Positions 18,606 to 27,315 of a DNA stretch of 64,000 bases are shown one piece after another. Numbering within the stretch: position 1 is the stretch's first letter; each line of letters starts with the position of its first letter. The stretch is from Limnothrix sp. FACHB-406. GTDB taxonomy: Bacteria; Cyanobacteriota; Cyanobacteriia; CACIAM-69d. A program made the position numbers and the translations under genes. The notes under the pieces were generated by a model. It worked only from the letters and a program-made list of their open reading frames with translations. It was not told the origin of the DNA and did no database searches. The stretch lies in NCBI RefSeq assembly GCF_014698235.1, contig NZ_JACJSP010000005.1:1-64000 (forward strand), written 5' to 3'.

Positions 18606-19064
18606 ATGCTTTTTTGGTCTTTTTTGCAGCGGCGTGGTGTGGTGGGAATGATGGGCGCGATCGCCCTGGTCACGGCCGGCAGTGGCGGGGCGATCGCCCA
18701 AGCCAGCCCGACCTATCAACCGGGCACGATTTCCAGCAGCAGCGAGTTGAACGACACCCTATCGACCAAGGACATTCCCACCGGCCAAGGGGGATTTGCC
18801 CGGGACTATAAAATTTCGCTCACGGCAGGCGATCGGGTTGAAATCACCGCCAGCTCCGACAGCTTCGATACCGTCCTGATGCTCATTGCCGATGACGGTT
18901 CCAGCGTTGCCGAGAACGACGACGGCCCCGACAGCGGCACGAACTCCCTGATTTTCACCAGCATTCAGAACACAGGCGAATATGTGGTGCGGGTTCAAAC
19001 CTTTGGCAAAGCTGTTGGCGGCCCCTTCAAGCTCAAGGTCACCCGCCTGCAACCGATCCAATAG
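18606..19064 (+). CDS. Secreted PPC-domain protein
   Basis: 152 aa. A signal peptide (1-31, GVVGMMGAIALVTAG ending GAIAQA) is followed by one bacterial pre-peptidase C-terminal (PPC) beta-sandwich domain: GDRVEITASSDSFDTVLML, DDGSSVAENDDG, NTGEYVVRVQTF, GPFKLKVTRL. PPC domains usually trail secreted proteases; here the domain stands alone, so it may be a small periplasmic or extracellular carbohydrate- or protein-binding module. An upstream TATAAT-like box is visible. An inverted repeat at 19138-19163 follows the gene. Confidence 0.8.
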   Translation: MLFWSFLQRRGVVGMMGAIALVTAGSGGAIAQASPTYQPGTISSSSELNDTLSTKDIPTGQGGFARDYKISLTAGDRVEITASSDSFDTVLMLIADDGSSVAENDDGPDSGTNSLIFTSIQNTGEYVVRVQTFGKAVGGPFKLKVTRLQPIQ

Positions 19065-19137
19065 GTGTTAGAAAGCTGGTTCTTCCAAAAAAATTAGCGA
19101 ATCCCTTGCCAATCCTGATCAAGTTTGCTAATTTATT

Positions 19138-19163
19138 TAGGCGCTGAAAACAGCAGCGCCTAA
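19138..19163 (+). terminator. Stem-loop between the PPC gene and tRNA-Phe
   Basis: tttaGGCGCTG, loop aaaacag, CAGCGCCtaaa. It is an 11-bp stem if the flanking A/T pairs are included. No strong T-run follows, so terminator function for the PPC gene is plausible rather than certain. Confidence 0.5.
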
Positions 19164-19171
19164 AAACCCTA

Positions 19172-19244
19172 GCCGGGATAGCTCAGCCGGTAGAGCAGAG
19201 GACTGAAAATCCTCGTGTCGGCGGTTCAAGTCCGCCTCCTGGCA
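19172..19244 (+). tRNA. tRNA-Phe (GAA)
   Basis: 73-nt cloverleaf. Acceptor GCCGGGA pairs with TCCTGGC (one G-T wobble) and the discriminator is A. D arm gctcagccggtagagc, anticodon stem GAGGA/TCCTC around loop CTGAAAA (anticodon GAA), T arm GGCGGttcaagtCCGCC. No CCA is encoded. Confidence 0.97.
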
Positions 19245-19781
19245 TTACTGAAAAATCAAAAATTACGCTCATAGATTCTTCTATCTTGAGTGTTATCTTT
19301 CGATCCCTGTTGTCTCCTCAACGACTAAGATATGAGTAGGGCAATAGCCCTGATCAGGTAATAGGGTCAACGATTGATCGCAGCCTAACAACCAAGAATG
19401 AACGGCAACAGAGTGAAAGACCAAGCGGTCTGCTGATGCTGAATGTTGCGGTTGCCGGGCTGGGCGTGAGCGGTTGTTTCCCACTTGCCTCTAAATCTTG
19501 AACAGGTTGAGAGCCAAAGGCCGATCGGGTGATCAAAAGGTTTTTGGCAAAATGTGCATGGCAAAATGTTCACCTTGAAAACATGCACTTTGAAAACGTG
19601 CATTCTAGAGTCCCCCTGCTGCTGCTCGATCGACCGGGATCCATCAACACCCACTCAAGAACGCGACCAGATTGAGTGCTTTAGACTCAGCAAGGTTGAG
19701 CAAGGCTTAGTAGGGATATTGAGAAAAACCCAGAGCCATTAGGGTTTCCAGCCAGCAAAGTCATAAAAATATAACAATTGA
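19245..19781. other. Intergenic region with small repeats
   Basis: No supported gene. Contains an inverted pair CGGCAAC (19402) / GTTGCCG (about 19451) and a short direct repeat ttgaaaacatgcac / ttgaaaacgtgcat at 19575-19605. Promoter of rnhA is presumably near the end. Confidence 0.45.
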
Positions 19782-19805
19782 TTGCCAACGGCCCCACCAC
19801 TAACA

Positions 19806-20717
19806 ATGACACCCTCTCCCATCGCCTCCATGCCCCCACGGTCGATCGACTCACACCAGATTTCGCGTATCTACACTGATGGGGCTTGCTCTGGTAATCC
19901 AGGGCCCGGCGGTTGGGGTGTTTTAGTGCGATTTTCAAATAGCTCTTGTCATGAATTGGGTGGAGGTACTTCCAACACAACTAATAACCGGATGGAAATG
20001 CAAGCCGCCATTGAAGCGCTGCAATTCTGGCATCAATACGGCCAGGGCGAGTCAATCACTTTACTAACGGACAGTCAGTACGTTATTAAAGGGATTACAG
20101 AGTGGGTGCGAAACTGGCGACGAAAAGGCTGGAAAACTGCCAGCGGGCAACCGGTGCTCAATCGAGATCTTTGGGAGCGTCTGGATGCTTTGAACAATCC
20201 CGCTGTGCGCTGGGAATACGTGCGCGGCCACTCGGGCGAGGCGGGAAATGAACGATGTGATGAAATTGCCCGCGTTTTTGCGGCCGGCCGATCGCCTAAA
20301 TTAGATCAATTGAAGCTAGAGATTTTCGATCGCTCGGAGTTTCCGGAATCGGAGCCTGCGAGCAAATCCCATCTCGATGCTTCAGACACAACTACAGTCT
20401 CGATAGCAGCTATACCTGAAACCATGTCTGAACCTGTTTTGGATCAACTGGCGATCGCGCCAACGGATGCCGATCTGCGCGACGTGCGTGTGGGTCAATT
20501 GCGCAACTTGATCGAAACCCTGCGCATTGCGGATGAGGTCGCCGATCGAGGATATCTGATTGCCAGCTCGGAATTGGCTGATCTGATGGACGTTAACGCC
20601 AGTGCCGTGACCAGTCGGGGTGAAAACTGGGTCTGGCGGAACTGGATTGTGACTCGCGTGCGACGTGAGGGCAACCAAATTCTGTGGCAATTGGAACGGA
20701 TCCTCGAAGATGACTAA
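19806..20717 (+). CDS. rnhA: Ribonuclease HI with C-terminal extension
   Basis: Degrades RNA in RNA-DNA hybrids. The RNase H catalytic acidic set is complete: D in YTDGACSGNPG, E in NNRMEMQAAIEAL, D in LLTDSQYVIKGI and D in GNERCDEIA. After about residue 150 there is a variable linker and then a C-terminal domain (about 230-303, VGQLRNLIETLRIADEVADR ... VTSRGENWVWRNWI) of the type added to RNase H in some cyanobacteria; its HTH-like pattern suggests DNA or RNA binding, by inference. The start is uncertain: ATGs at 19782, 19806 and 19830 are all in frame before the conserved IYTDGACSG. Confidence 0.9.
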   Translation: MTPSPIASMPPRSIDSHQISRIYTDGACSGNPGPGGWGVLVRFSNSSCHELGGGTSNTTNNRMEMQAAIEALQFWHQYGQGESITLLTDSQYVIKGITEWVRNWRRKGWKTASGQPVLNRDLWERLDALNNPAVRWEYVRGHSGEAGNERCDEIARVFAAGRSPKLDQLKLEIFDRSEFPESEPASKSHLDASDTTTVSIAAIPETMSEPVLDQLAIAPTDADLRDVRVGQLRNLIETLRIADEVADRGYLIASSELADLMDVNASAVTSRGENWVWRNWIVTRVRREGNQILWQLERILEDD

Positions 20718-20910
20718 ACGAGGTGCTTGGCTAGTTCAAGTCTAAGGACGCTGAGGCGCTGATCCGCTTTAGCATCCTCAACCCGAGTAACCAAACACAT
20801 CTCGTTTGCAGTAACCGCACCGCCCTCCATGACGATCCCTCGCAGTCTTTTGCACCAATCGTTCATGACCGGCTCTCAACTACTCTGCCGTGTCTTGTGA
20901 GCCAATCGCG

Positions 20911-22101
20911 ATGGACACAACCGCATTGGAGTATGACCCTGCTGTGGGCGGGTCTTCCCCAGTGGCGATCGCTCGCCGAAACACATACCAAGTGAAAACG
21001 AAAGCTCTCGCCCTGGGGTTTCATCAGGTGGGAATAGCAGCTATAAGCTCAGAGTACCCACCCTTACCATCGGCCGTATCAGCCCTCCAACACTGGCTCG
21101 ATCGCGGGTTTGCCGCCGAAATGAAATGGATGGCGGCTCCCAAGCGATTTGATGCGCGAGAATTTATGCCCGAGGCGCGATCGGTCATTTGCGTTGCCCT
21201 GAATTACTACAGCCCTGAACAGCGGCCCCTTGAGCAGCGGCCCCTCGAACAGCGACCCTTAGACCCATCCTCTTCCCAAGCTGAGTCAGCGATCGAGCCT
21301 GCCCCAGCTCAGCCCGAACTTAACCAGCCCGAACTTGACCAGCCCCAATTTGGCAAAATTGCCCGCTATGCCTGGGGGCGGGATTACCACCGAGTTTTGG
21401 AAACCCGCCTGAAGGCTCTGGCTCAGTGGTTAGTGACGTTGGATCCCCGAGCACAGAGCCGCTGGGCCGTGGACAGCAGCCCGGTGCAGGACAAGGCCTG
21501 GGCCCAGGAGGCGGGTTTGGGGTGGATTGGCAAAAATGGCAATTTAATTACGCGCCAGTATGGTTCCTGGGTGTTTTTGGGGGAGCTGTTCACCACGCTG
21601 GAATTATTGCCCGATCGCCCACATACCAGCCATTGCGGCACTTGTACCCGTTGTCTGGAGGCTTGCCCCACGGGGGCGATTCCCGAGCCGTTTGTGGTGG
21701 ATGCTAACCGTTGCATTGCCTACCACACGATTGAGAACCGCGCGGAGACCCTGCCTTCGGAAATTGCCGAGAACCTTCAGGGTTGGGTTGCGGGCTGCGA
21801 CATTTGCCAAGATGTTTGCCCCTGGAATCAACGATTTGCCCAGCCGACGGATATTGAAGACTTTCGACCGCGATCGGGGGTGGTGGCTCCGCGCTTGGAT
21901 CAGCTTGCTCAGCTCAGCGATGAGGCTTGGGATCAAGCCTTCCGGGGATCCGCTTTACGACGCATTAAGCCTGCGATGTGGCGACGAAACGCCCGTGCTA
22001 GTCTGAAATTAGACCCGAATGTTTCGTTTCAAGCTTCGTCGCAGTCCCTGCCCCGATCGGCCGATCTCCCTCCCGATCGCCCCATCGATCCCTACCATTG
22101 A
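20911..22101 (+). CDS. queG: Epoxyqueuosine reductase
   Basis: About 396 aa from the ATG at 20911 (a GTG at 20890 is possible). Last step of queuosine synthesis for tRNA wobble bases, using cobalamin and two [4Fe-4S] clusters. The ferredoxin-like cysteines are visible in [16 protein letters not shown] and [11 protein letters not shown], and the reductase core in [22 protein letters not shown]. An insertion near residues 107-145 is low-complexity (repeated EQRPL, then [13 protein letters not shown]) and comes from a 15-bp repeat at 21219-21262; it lies between the N-terminal domain and the core and should be a flexible loop. Confidence 0.94.
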   Translation: MDTTALEYDPAVGGSSPVAIARRNTYQVKTKALALGFHQVGIAAISSEYPPLPSAVSALQHWLDRGFAAEMKWMAAPKRFDAREFMPEARSVICVALNYYSPEQRPLEQRPLEQRPLDPSSSQAESAIEPAPAQPELNQPELDQPQFGKIARYAWGRDYHRVLETRLKALAQWLVTLDPRAQSRWAVDSSPVQDKAWAQEAGLGWIGKNGNLITRQYGSWVFLGELFTTLELLPDRPHTSHCGTCTRCLEACPTGAIPEPFVVDANRCIAYHTIENRAETLPSEIAENLQGWVAGCDICQDVCPWNQRFAQPTDIEDFRPRSGVVAPRLDQLAQLSDEAWDQAFRGSALRRIKPAMWRRNARASLKLDPNVSFQASSQSLPRSADLPPDRPIDPYH

Positions 22102-22128
22102 TCCCCAACTGGATTCTGAGTCTCATCC

Positions 22129-22881
22129 TTGAACGCCCATCACGTGCTTGCGTCTACGGCGGCGGCCGGCGGGCCGCAGTCCTTGCCCACCAGTGCTGCA
22201 TCGGTTGATCCTCAGCACTTGCGGTTAATTTTGTTCGACTTTGATGGCACGTTGGCAGACTCCTTTCAGGCGGTGGTTGAAATTCTTGATCGCCTCTCGG
22301 GACGCTTTGGCTATCCCCGTTTGACCCCGGAACGAATTGCCCGACTGCGGGATTGTGATTCCCGCATGGTGCTGCAAAACAGCAATGTGCCCCCTTGGCA
22401 GCGCCCTTGGCTGATCTATTGCCTGAAACGGGAACTCCAGGCCGATTTGCATCGCCTCCAGCCCATTCAGGGCATTGAGGACGTGTTGCGAGAACTGCGA
22501 TCGGCGGGCTACCGGCTGGGGATTGTGACTTCCAACCAGCGATCGACGGTCGATCGATTCCTCACCCTGATGGGCTGGCGGCACTATTTCACCTGGATTG
22601 ATGCCAGTTTGCGTCTGTTCAGCAAAGATCGCGCCATCTCGCGGGTGCGGCGGCAGGCCGGCCTTCAGCGCGAAGCCGTTGCCTACGTGGGCGACGAAAC
22701 AAGGGATGTGGAAGCGGCCAGGCGATCGGGCGTGGTCAGCCTTTCCGTGGCTTGGGGGTTTAATTCTGAACGAGCGTTGCGCAACAGCCAGCCGGATATG
22801 CTGTTTCAGCATCCTCAGGAGCTGTTAACTTGGGTGCGATCGACCGCTGCGGCCTCGGAAAAATCCCAAACTCATGCCTAA
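22129..22881 (+). CDS. HAD-superfamily phosphatase (phosphoglycolate phosphatase-like)
   Basis: About 250 aa. HAD motif I is LILFDFDGTLADSFQ (about 33-47), motif II GIVTSNQ, motif III lysine in the RLFSKDRAI segment, motif IV YVGDETRDVEAARRSG. The helical cap between motifs I and II is of the Gph/phosphonatase type. Substrate not determined by sequence; phosphoglycolate from photorespiration is a reasonable guess in a cyanobacterium with glcD. The start is unusual: a TTG at 22129 or GTG at 22144 before the conserved region. Confidence 0.85.
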   Translation: MNAHHVLASTAAAGGPQSLPTSAASVDPQHLRLILFDFDGTLADSFQAVVEILDRLSGRFGYPRLTPERIARLRDCDSRMVLQNSNVPPWQRPWLIYCLKRELQADLHRLQPIQGIEDVLRELRSAGYRLGIVTSNQRSTVDRFLTLMGWRHYFTWIDASLRLFSKDRAISRVRRQAGLQREAVAYVGDETRDVEAARRSGVVSLSVAWGFNSERALRNSQPDMLFQHPQELLTWVRSTAAASEKSQTHA

Positions 22882-23143
22882 ACGAGCTGGGCGAATGCAG
22901 CGTTAATTCCCGGGGCGATCGGGCATGAATGCATAGGTTTAATCAACGGTCAAATAACGGTGAATTAAGCAGAGATTAATCCTTGTATGGGGATCGAAAT
23001 TCCCCGGCAGCGGTAAACTCAGACAGCATTCTTTGGCGACAGTGGCGGACTGTGGGCTACCTTGTTGTGATTGCCCATTTCCAGCATCGCGTCACCAGGA
23101 ATTCAACCTAACAATCTCAACTGACTACACAAGGGGCAACCGC

Positions 23144-23563
23144 ATGACGCGCGCCATTATGGAAACCGCCAAGGGCACGATTCATATCGAGCTGTTCGAT
23201 AATGATGCTCCCAACACGGTGAAAAACTTCGTGGATCTGTCGGAAAAGGGCTTTTACGATGGTCTGACCTTCCACCGCGTAATCCCCAATTTTGTGATCC
23301 AAGGTGGCTGTCCCAATGGTGATGGTCGTGGTGGCCCGGGCTACACGATCAAGTGCGAAATTAATTCGAACAAGCACATGGCGGGGAGCCTGTCGATGGC
23401 CCATGCCGGTCGCGACACGGGTGGCAGCCAATTCTTCATTTGCCATTCGCCCCAGTCGCACTTGGACGGCGTGCATACGGTGTTTGGTCGCACGGAGGAC
23501 ATGGATGTGGTGAATGCAATTCGTGCCAATGACAAGATTCTGTCCGTGAAAATTGAGCACTAG
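23144..23563 (+). CDS. Cyclophilin-type peptidyl-prolyl cis-trans isomerase
   Basis: 139 aa single-domain cytosolic cyclophilin (PpiB type) that speeds proline isomerisation in folding proteins. Conserved blocks: [42 protein letters not shown] with the catalytic Arg in [34 protein letters not shown]. The ATG at 23144 is preceded by AAGGGG at a good distance, so the longer upstream open frame is not used. It is the plain counterpart of the RTX-fused cyclophilin at 16.9 kb. Confidence 0.95.
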   Translation: MTRAIMETAKGTIHIELFDNDAPNTVKNFVDLSEKGFYDGLTFHRVIPNFVIQGGCPNGDGRGGPGYTIKCEINSNKHMAGSLSMAHAGRDTGGSQFFICHSPQSHLDGVHTVFGRTEDMDVVNAIRANDKILSVKIEH

Positions 23564-23646
23564 GCTCTAACTCCAGAATCAAAAACCAGGATTCAAAATG
23601 AGGGTCTTCAACCCTTGATTCTGGTGTTGCAAAATCGCGAGGGTAA

Positions 23647-23670
23647 GGGGCTTCAGCCCCTTGTCTTTAG
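23647..23670 (+). terminator. Rho-independent-like terminator after the cyclophilin gene
   Basis: AAGGGGCT (23647-23654), tc, AGCCCCTT (23657-23664), then gtcttt. A second hairpin upstream at about 23589-23627 pairs ccaggattcaa with ttgattctgg and agggt with accct. The same AAGGGGCTTnAGCCCCTT motif recurs at 50758-50775 after the ABC-F gene. Confidence 0.65.
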
Positions 23671-23900
23671 ACCTCTTGCATCAATCAAGAACCTCATCCC
23701 AAATCCCGCTCCCAGATCCCTGATTGACTGAAAAACACTCAAACACTGGGTTGTTCCGTAGGTTGGGTTGAGCTTTGCGAAACCCAACTCGATCACTGCA
23801 AGCCTTGCTGCTGTTGGGTTTCGTACCTCAAGCCAACCTACGAAATGATCGTTAATTAGCCCATCTTGATCAGAAGGGGTTAATTTGTGCAAGAGGTCTA
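23670..23900. repeat. Dispersed miniature element, copy B, with 13-bp terminal inverted repeats
   Basis: 231 bp bounded by perfect inverted repeats TAGACCTCTTGCA (23670-23682) and TGCAAGAGGTCTA (23888-23900). The interior matches copy A at 4049-4271 (gattgactga, taggttgggttgagctttg, cgaaacccaactcgatcact). If the outer TA is a target duplication, the element is GACCTCTTGCA...TGCAAGAGGTC inserted at TA, as for IS630/Tc1-type MITEs; that assignment is inference. The end motif GTGCAAGAGGTCTA also occurs alone at about 85-99. Confidence 0.85.
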
Positions 23901-23934
23901 TTGTTTTGAGGGGCTGAGACTGAGGGGCGATCGC

Positions 23935-24666
23935 CTAGGTTTCTCGGAGCACATAGCCCACGCCGCGCACAGTTTGGATCAGGCGCTTTTGGCTTTCGTC
24001 TTCGAGCTTTAGACGCAAATAGCGCACATAGACTTCGATGATGTTTGATTCGCCCATGAAGTCGTAGCCCCAAACATTTTCGAGAATTTGCTCGCGGGTG
24101 AGCACTTCGCGCGGGTTTTCCATTAGGTAGCGCAATAGCTCAAATTCCTTCATGGTTAGGGCGATCGTGTGGCCGTTGCGGATGGCCGTGCGGCGATCGA
24201 GATCTAGGGCCAAATCAGCAAAGTGCAACAGAGGTGTGCCCGTTTCCGTGGGGCGTAGATAAAGCCGCACCAATTCCAGTAATTTTTCACTGCGGTAGGG
24301 CTTGAGCAAATAGTCATCGGCCCCGGCTTCCAGGCAAGCGGCCCGGTCTTCCACTTCATCGCGGGCCATGATCAACAACACGGGGGCCACGTTCCCCAAC
24401 TCCCGCAGTTGATTGCATAGCCACAACCCCGATTCGCCGGGAACCAACAGCCGATCGACCACAATCAGGGAGACGGGCAAGTCTCGCGCATAGGTCAAAC
24501 CGGCTTGGGCATCCTTGGCCGTGGCGACGGCATACCCGGCGTTTTTGAGATCCGTCATGGCCCGATCGAGGATCGAATCATCACTTTCCACGAGCAAGAT
24601 CGGAGCGTTGAGCGTGCTAGTGGGTGGGGCGATCGAGGATTCAGTTCCGGCCATAGGACGCGACAA
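23935..24666 (-). CDS. nblR: OmpR-family response regulator, NblR-like
   Basis: 243 aa. The receiver domain occupies 20-140: acidic pocket in LLVESDDS, phospho-accepting Asp in IVVDRLL, conserved Lys in LLKPYRSEKL. The winged-helix DNA-binding domain lies at about 150-240 (LTMKEFELLRYLMENP, REVLTREQILENVWG, VEVYVRYLRLKLE-like, IQTVRGVGYVL). The combination VESDD ... GESGL ... MARD ... ACLEAGADDYLLKPYRSE is what I know from NblR, the regulator of phycobilisome degradation and survival under stress. The symbol is by family resemblance; another orphan OmpR regulator is possible. No histidine kinase gene is adjacent. Confidence 0.68.
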   Translation of the reverse strand: MSRPMAGTESSIAPPTSTLNAPILLVESDDSILDRAMTDLKNAGYAVATAKDAQAGLTYARDLPVSLIVVDRLLVPGESGLWLCNQLRELGNVAPVLLIMARDEVEDRAACLEAGADDYLLKPYRSEKLLELVRLYLRPTETGTPLLHFADLALDLDRRTAIRNGHTIALTMKEFELLRYLMENPREVLTREQILENVWGYDFMGESNIIEVYVRYLRLKLEDESQKRLIQTVRGVGYVLRET

Positions 24667-25061
24667 GAAAACAGCAACAATCAGTCAAAATCCAAACAGT
24701 CAAGCTCAAGGCAAACAAGACCAAAACAAAGATAATTTAAACTCCAAAGATAACCATAGGAAGGGCAATTGAAGGGCAATTTCTGGATTAAGCAGCATCC
24801 AAAATCTGCACATCATTGGCCGATGGTTCGCTGAAGTTAAGCATCCAGCAAAACAGATTTGGCTCGATTCGATCGTACTCCGGTTTTCGTTCAACTTCAG
24901 CGCCCGCAGGATTCAAAGAGATGGCGCAGGGCGATCATTGAGCGATCGCAACGATCGCGAGGACTGCCCCCAGCCGATCGAAAAATCCCACCCCCTTGAG
25001 CGTCCGACTGGTTAGACAATAGGGGTTCGCCCTCTCAGCTTATTTCCAGCCAGGATTTCCC
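24667..25061. other. Divergent promoter region of nblR and thiG
   Basis: 395 bases without a supported gene. A short direct repeat gaagggcaattt / gaagggcaattg lies at 24762-24785. No TPP-riboswitch core was found upstream of thiG. Confidence 0.5.
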
Positions 25062-25922
25062 ATGACGCAGATTTCCAATGCACCGACGCTTGCGGCCCAA
25101 GATTGGATCCCCACTGATTTGGTGTCTGACTTGCCCCTGACGATCGCCGGTCGCACCTTTCGATCGCGCCTGATGACCGGCACGGGTAAATATCGCAGCA
25201 TCGAGCAAATGCAGACCTGCATTGCCGCGAGTGACTGCGAAATTGTGACCGTGGCCGTGCGCCGGGTGCAGACCCAAGCCCCGGGTCATGAGGGGTTGGC
25301 CGAGGCGATCGACTGGTCAAAAATTTGGATGCTGCCCAACACAGCCGGCTGTCAGACGGCCGATGAGGCGATTCGGGTGGCGCGGCTGGGGCGCGAGATG
25401 GCCAAGCTGCTGGGCCAAGAGGACAACAACTTTGTGAAGTTGGAAGTGATCCCCGATTTGAAATACCTGCTGCCCGACCCGATCGAAACCTTGCGGGCCG
25501 CCGAACAGTTGGTGAAAGAAGGCTTTGCCGTATTGCCCTACATCAACGCCGACCCGCTCTTGGCCAAGCATTTGGAAGAGGCGGGCTGCGCCACCGTGAT
25601 GCCCTTGGGTTCCCCGATCGGGTCGGGCCAGGGCCTGAAAAACGCCGCCAATATCCAAATCATTGTGGAAAACGCCAAGGTTCCCGTGGTGGTGGATGCG
25701 GGGATTGGCACGCCCAGCGAAGCCACCCAGGCGATGGAGTTGGGCGCTTCGGCCGTGTTGATTAACACCGCGATCGCCCAGGCCCAAAACCCCGCCGCCA
25801 TGGCCCGCGCCATGGCCCTGGGTACGGCGGCCGGTCGGTTGGGCTATCTAGCCGGGCGAATTCCGGTGAAGGGATTGGCTAGCGCTAGCTCACCCCTGAC
25901 CGGTTTGGTGACCAACAGCTAA
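25062..25922 (+). CDS. thiG: Thiazole synthase
   Basis: 286 aa TIM-barrel enzyme that builds the thiazole phosphate ring of thiamine from 1-deoxy-D-xylulose 5-phosphate, dehydroglycine and ThiS thiocarboxylate. Signature segments: [31 protein letters not shown], the Schiff-base lysine in [41 protein letters not shown] and [13 protein letters not shown]. Length is usual with a short N-terminal extension. The ATG at 25062 was taken; no clear SD. Monocistronic, followed by psb34 after about 85 bp. Confidence 0.95.
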   Translation: MTQISNAPTLAAQDWIPTDLVSDLPLTIAGRTFRSRLMTGTGKYRSIEQMQTCIAASDCEIVTVAVRRVQTQAPGHEGLAEAIDWSKIWMLPNTAGCQTADEAIRVARLGREMAKLLGQEDNNFVKLEVIPDLKYLLPDPIETLRAAEQLVKEGFAVLPYINADPLLAKHLEEAGCATVMPLGSPIGSGQGLKNAANIQIIVENAKVPVVVDAGIGTPSEATQAMELGASAVLINTAIAQAQNPAAMARAMALGTAAGRLGYLAGRIPVKGLASASSPLTGLVTNS

Positions 25923-25951
25923 GGATGACTCTTGACCGGGGCCGGTCGATG

Positions 25952-26009
25952 TTTGTTACAGTGGCGAATTAATGCTGTGTTGCTAACAATTGCAAAGGAC
26001 TGTAACAAA
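25952..26009 (+). promoter_or_regulatory. Perfect 11-bp inverted repeat across the psb34 leader
   Basis: TTTGTTACAGT (25952-25962) and ACTGTAACAAA (25999-26009). The second arm runs into the A of the psb34 start codon, and the AAAGGA ribosome-binding site lies at the end of the loop, partly overlapping the second arm. It may be an RNA hairpin that hides the start, or an operator; the GTTACA half-sites resemble the RpaB/HLR1 element, but in opposite orientations. Confidence 0.6.
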
Positions 26010-26179
26010 TGCCTTACACCACGGAAGATGGCGGTCGCCTGAATAATTTCGCCAAAGAACCGAAGATGTATACCGCTGACACGCCCTCTTCAACGGAAAA
26101 GCGGAACTATGTGGTTTTGGGCGCTCTGGGTCTGGGATTGGTGCTCGGGGTGATGGCGATCGCCTTTGTGGTGTCCTAG
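26009..26179 (+). CDS. psb34: Photosystem II assembly protein Psb34-like
   Basis: 56 aa: begins MPYTTEDGGRLNNFAKEPK and has one transmembrane helix (about 34-54, VVLGALGLGLVLGVMAIAF). The N-terminal TTEDGGRLNNFAKEP block is characteristic of Psb34, a small single-helix protein related to high-light-inducible proteins that binds CP47-containing photosystem II intermediates during assembly. RBS AAAGGA is present. The gene lies between thiG and tyrA; the next start is 91 bp downstream, so it may be cotranscribed with tyrA. Regulation may involve the inverted repeat overlapping the start. Confidence 0.88.
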   Translation: MPYTTEDGGRLNNFAKEPKMYTADTPSSTEKRNYVVLGALGLGLVLGVMAIAFVVS

Positions 26180-26270
26180 GGGCCAACCACCGAATTATCC
26201 GGATCATCAAGACTGCTGTGGGGTTGGGGTGCGGCCGTGCCGTGCCCCATTGTTTTGGGACTGGGGAGCT

Positions 26271-27110
26271 ATGAAGGTTGGTGTGGTTGGCTTGGGGTTG
26301 ATTGGTGGGTCGCTGGGCTTGGCCTTGCGGCCCTTGGGGCACGAAATTCTGGGGGTGGCGCGGCGACCGGCAACGGCGGCCCGGGCGATCGAGCTGGGCA
26401 TTGCCGATCAGGCGGGTTGTGACTTGTCGCTGCTGGCCGAAGCCGATTTGGTGGTGTTGTGTACGCCGATCGGGGCGATCGAACCGACGGTGCGCCAACT
26501 GATTCCCCACCTCAGCCCCCACACGGTGTTGACCGATGTGGGGTCGGTGAAACAGGCGATCGTCCAGGCGATCGAACCCCTGTGGCCCAACTTTGTCGGG
26601 GCCCATCCCATGGCGGGCACGGCGGACAGCGGCATTGAAGCGGCTCTACCGGACTTGTTTGTGGGTCGCCCCTTTGCGATTACACCCACCGATCGCACCC
26701 CCACCGAGGCGATCGCCCGGGTCACGGCGATCGCCCAGGATTTGCGATCGACCCTGTACCGCTGCACCCCGGAACAACACGATCGGGCCGTGGCTTGGAT
26801 TTCCCATTTGCCCGTGGCGATTAGCGCCAGCCTGATTGCGGCCTGCGGGGCGGAACCAGATCCCGAAACCCTGGCATTGGCTCAATCCTTGGCTAGTTCG
26901 GGATTTCGGGACACCAGCCGGGTCGGCGGTGGCAATCCAGAACTGGGGGTAATGATGGCCCAATTCAACCGGCCGGAATTGCTGCGATCGCTCCAGCGCT
27001 ATCGTGATCAACTGGATCAGATCATCGGGGTGATCGATCAACAGGACTGGGCCGCACTCCAGACCTGCTATGAACAAACCCAACAGGCGCGATCGGCCTT
27101 TGTCGATTAA
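26271..27110 (+). CDS. tyrA: Prephenate/arogenate dehydrogenase
   Basis: 279 aa from the ATG at 26271 (MKVGVVGLGLIGGSLGLAL), which places the Rossmann GLGLIGGS motif at 7-14 and has GGGAG upstream. Oxidatively decarboxylates prephenate or arogenate on the way to tyrosine; cyanobacterial enzymes usually prefer arogenate and NADP. Other conserved parts: VLCTPIGAIEPTV, LTDVGSVKQAIV, FVGAHPMAGTADSGIEAA, WISHLPVAISASL and SGFRDTSRVGGGNPEL. No ACT domain. It uses the product of the chorismate mutase encoded at 16.2 kb. Confidence 0.93.
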   Translation: MKVGVVGLGLIGGSLGLALRPLGHEILGVARRPATAARAIELGIADQAGCDLSLLAEADLVVLCTPIGAIEPTVRQLIPHLSPHTVLTDVGSVKQAIVQAIEPLWPNFVGAHPMAGTADSGIEAALPDLFVGRPFAITPTDRTPTEAIARVTAIAQDLRSTLYRCTPEQHDRAVAWISHLPVAISASLIAACGAEPDPETLALAQSLASSGFRDTSRVGGGNPELGVMMAQFNRPELLRSLQRYRDQLDQIIGVIDQQDWAALQTCYEQTQQARSAFVD

Positions 27111-27120
27111 GCAACCCAAC

Positions 27121-27241
27121 CTGGTAGGGGCGCAACGCTTGCGCCCTCGATCAATTCAATTCAATCTGGTAGGGGCGCAACGCTTGCGCCCTCAGTAATT
27201 GCGGCTCAATCGATCGAGGGCGCACATCGGTGCGCCCCTAC
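27121..27241. repeat. Miniature inverted-repeat element with an internal duplication
   Basis: ctggtaggggcgcaacgctt plus gcgccctc occurs twice in direct orientation (27121-27148 and 27166-27193). An inverted end gagggcgcacatcggtgcgc followed by ccctac closes the unit at 27241. Each arm is itself palindromic (GGGCGCAACGCTTGCGCCC). It looks like a MITE or nested insertion in the tyrA-menG gap, with no gene. Confidence 0.8.
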
Positions 27242-27315
27242 GGGAATTGGGGGTTGATTTCCCTTTTTTTAAAACGATTCAAGACAACCATAATTTTTGG
27301 ATTTTTCGGGTTCCT

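Noticed and set aside
19385-19654. Minus-strand frame of 89 codons between tRNA-Phe and rnhA
   Set aside because: It contains short repeats (VHVFKVHVFKV) from tandem DNA and has no RBS or family similarity.
24900-25061. TPP riboswitch before thiG
   Set aside because: The CTGAGA and GATCTGGATAATACC-type core motifs are absent.
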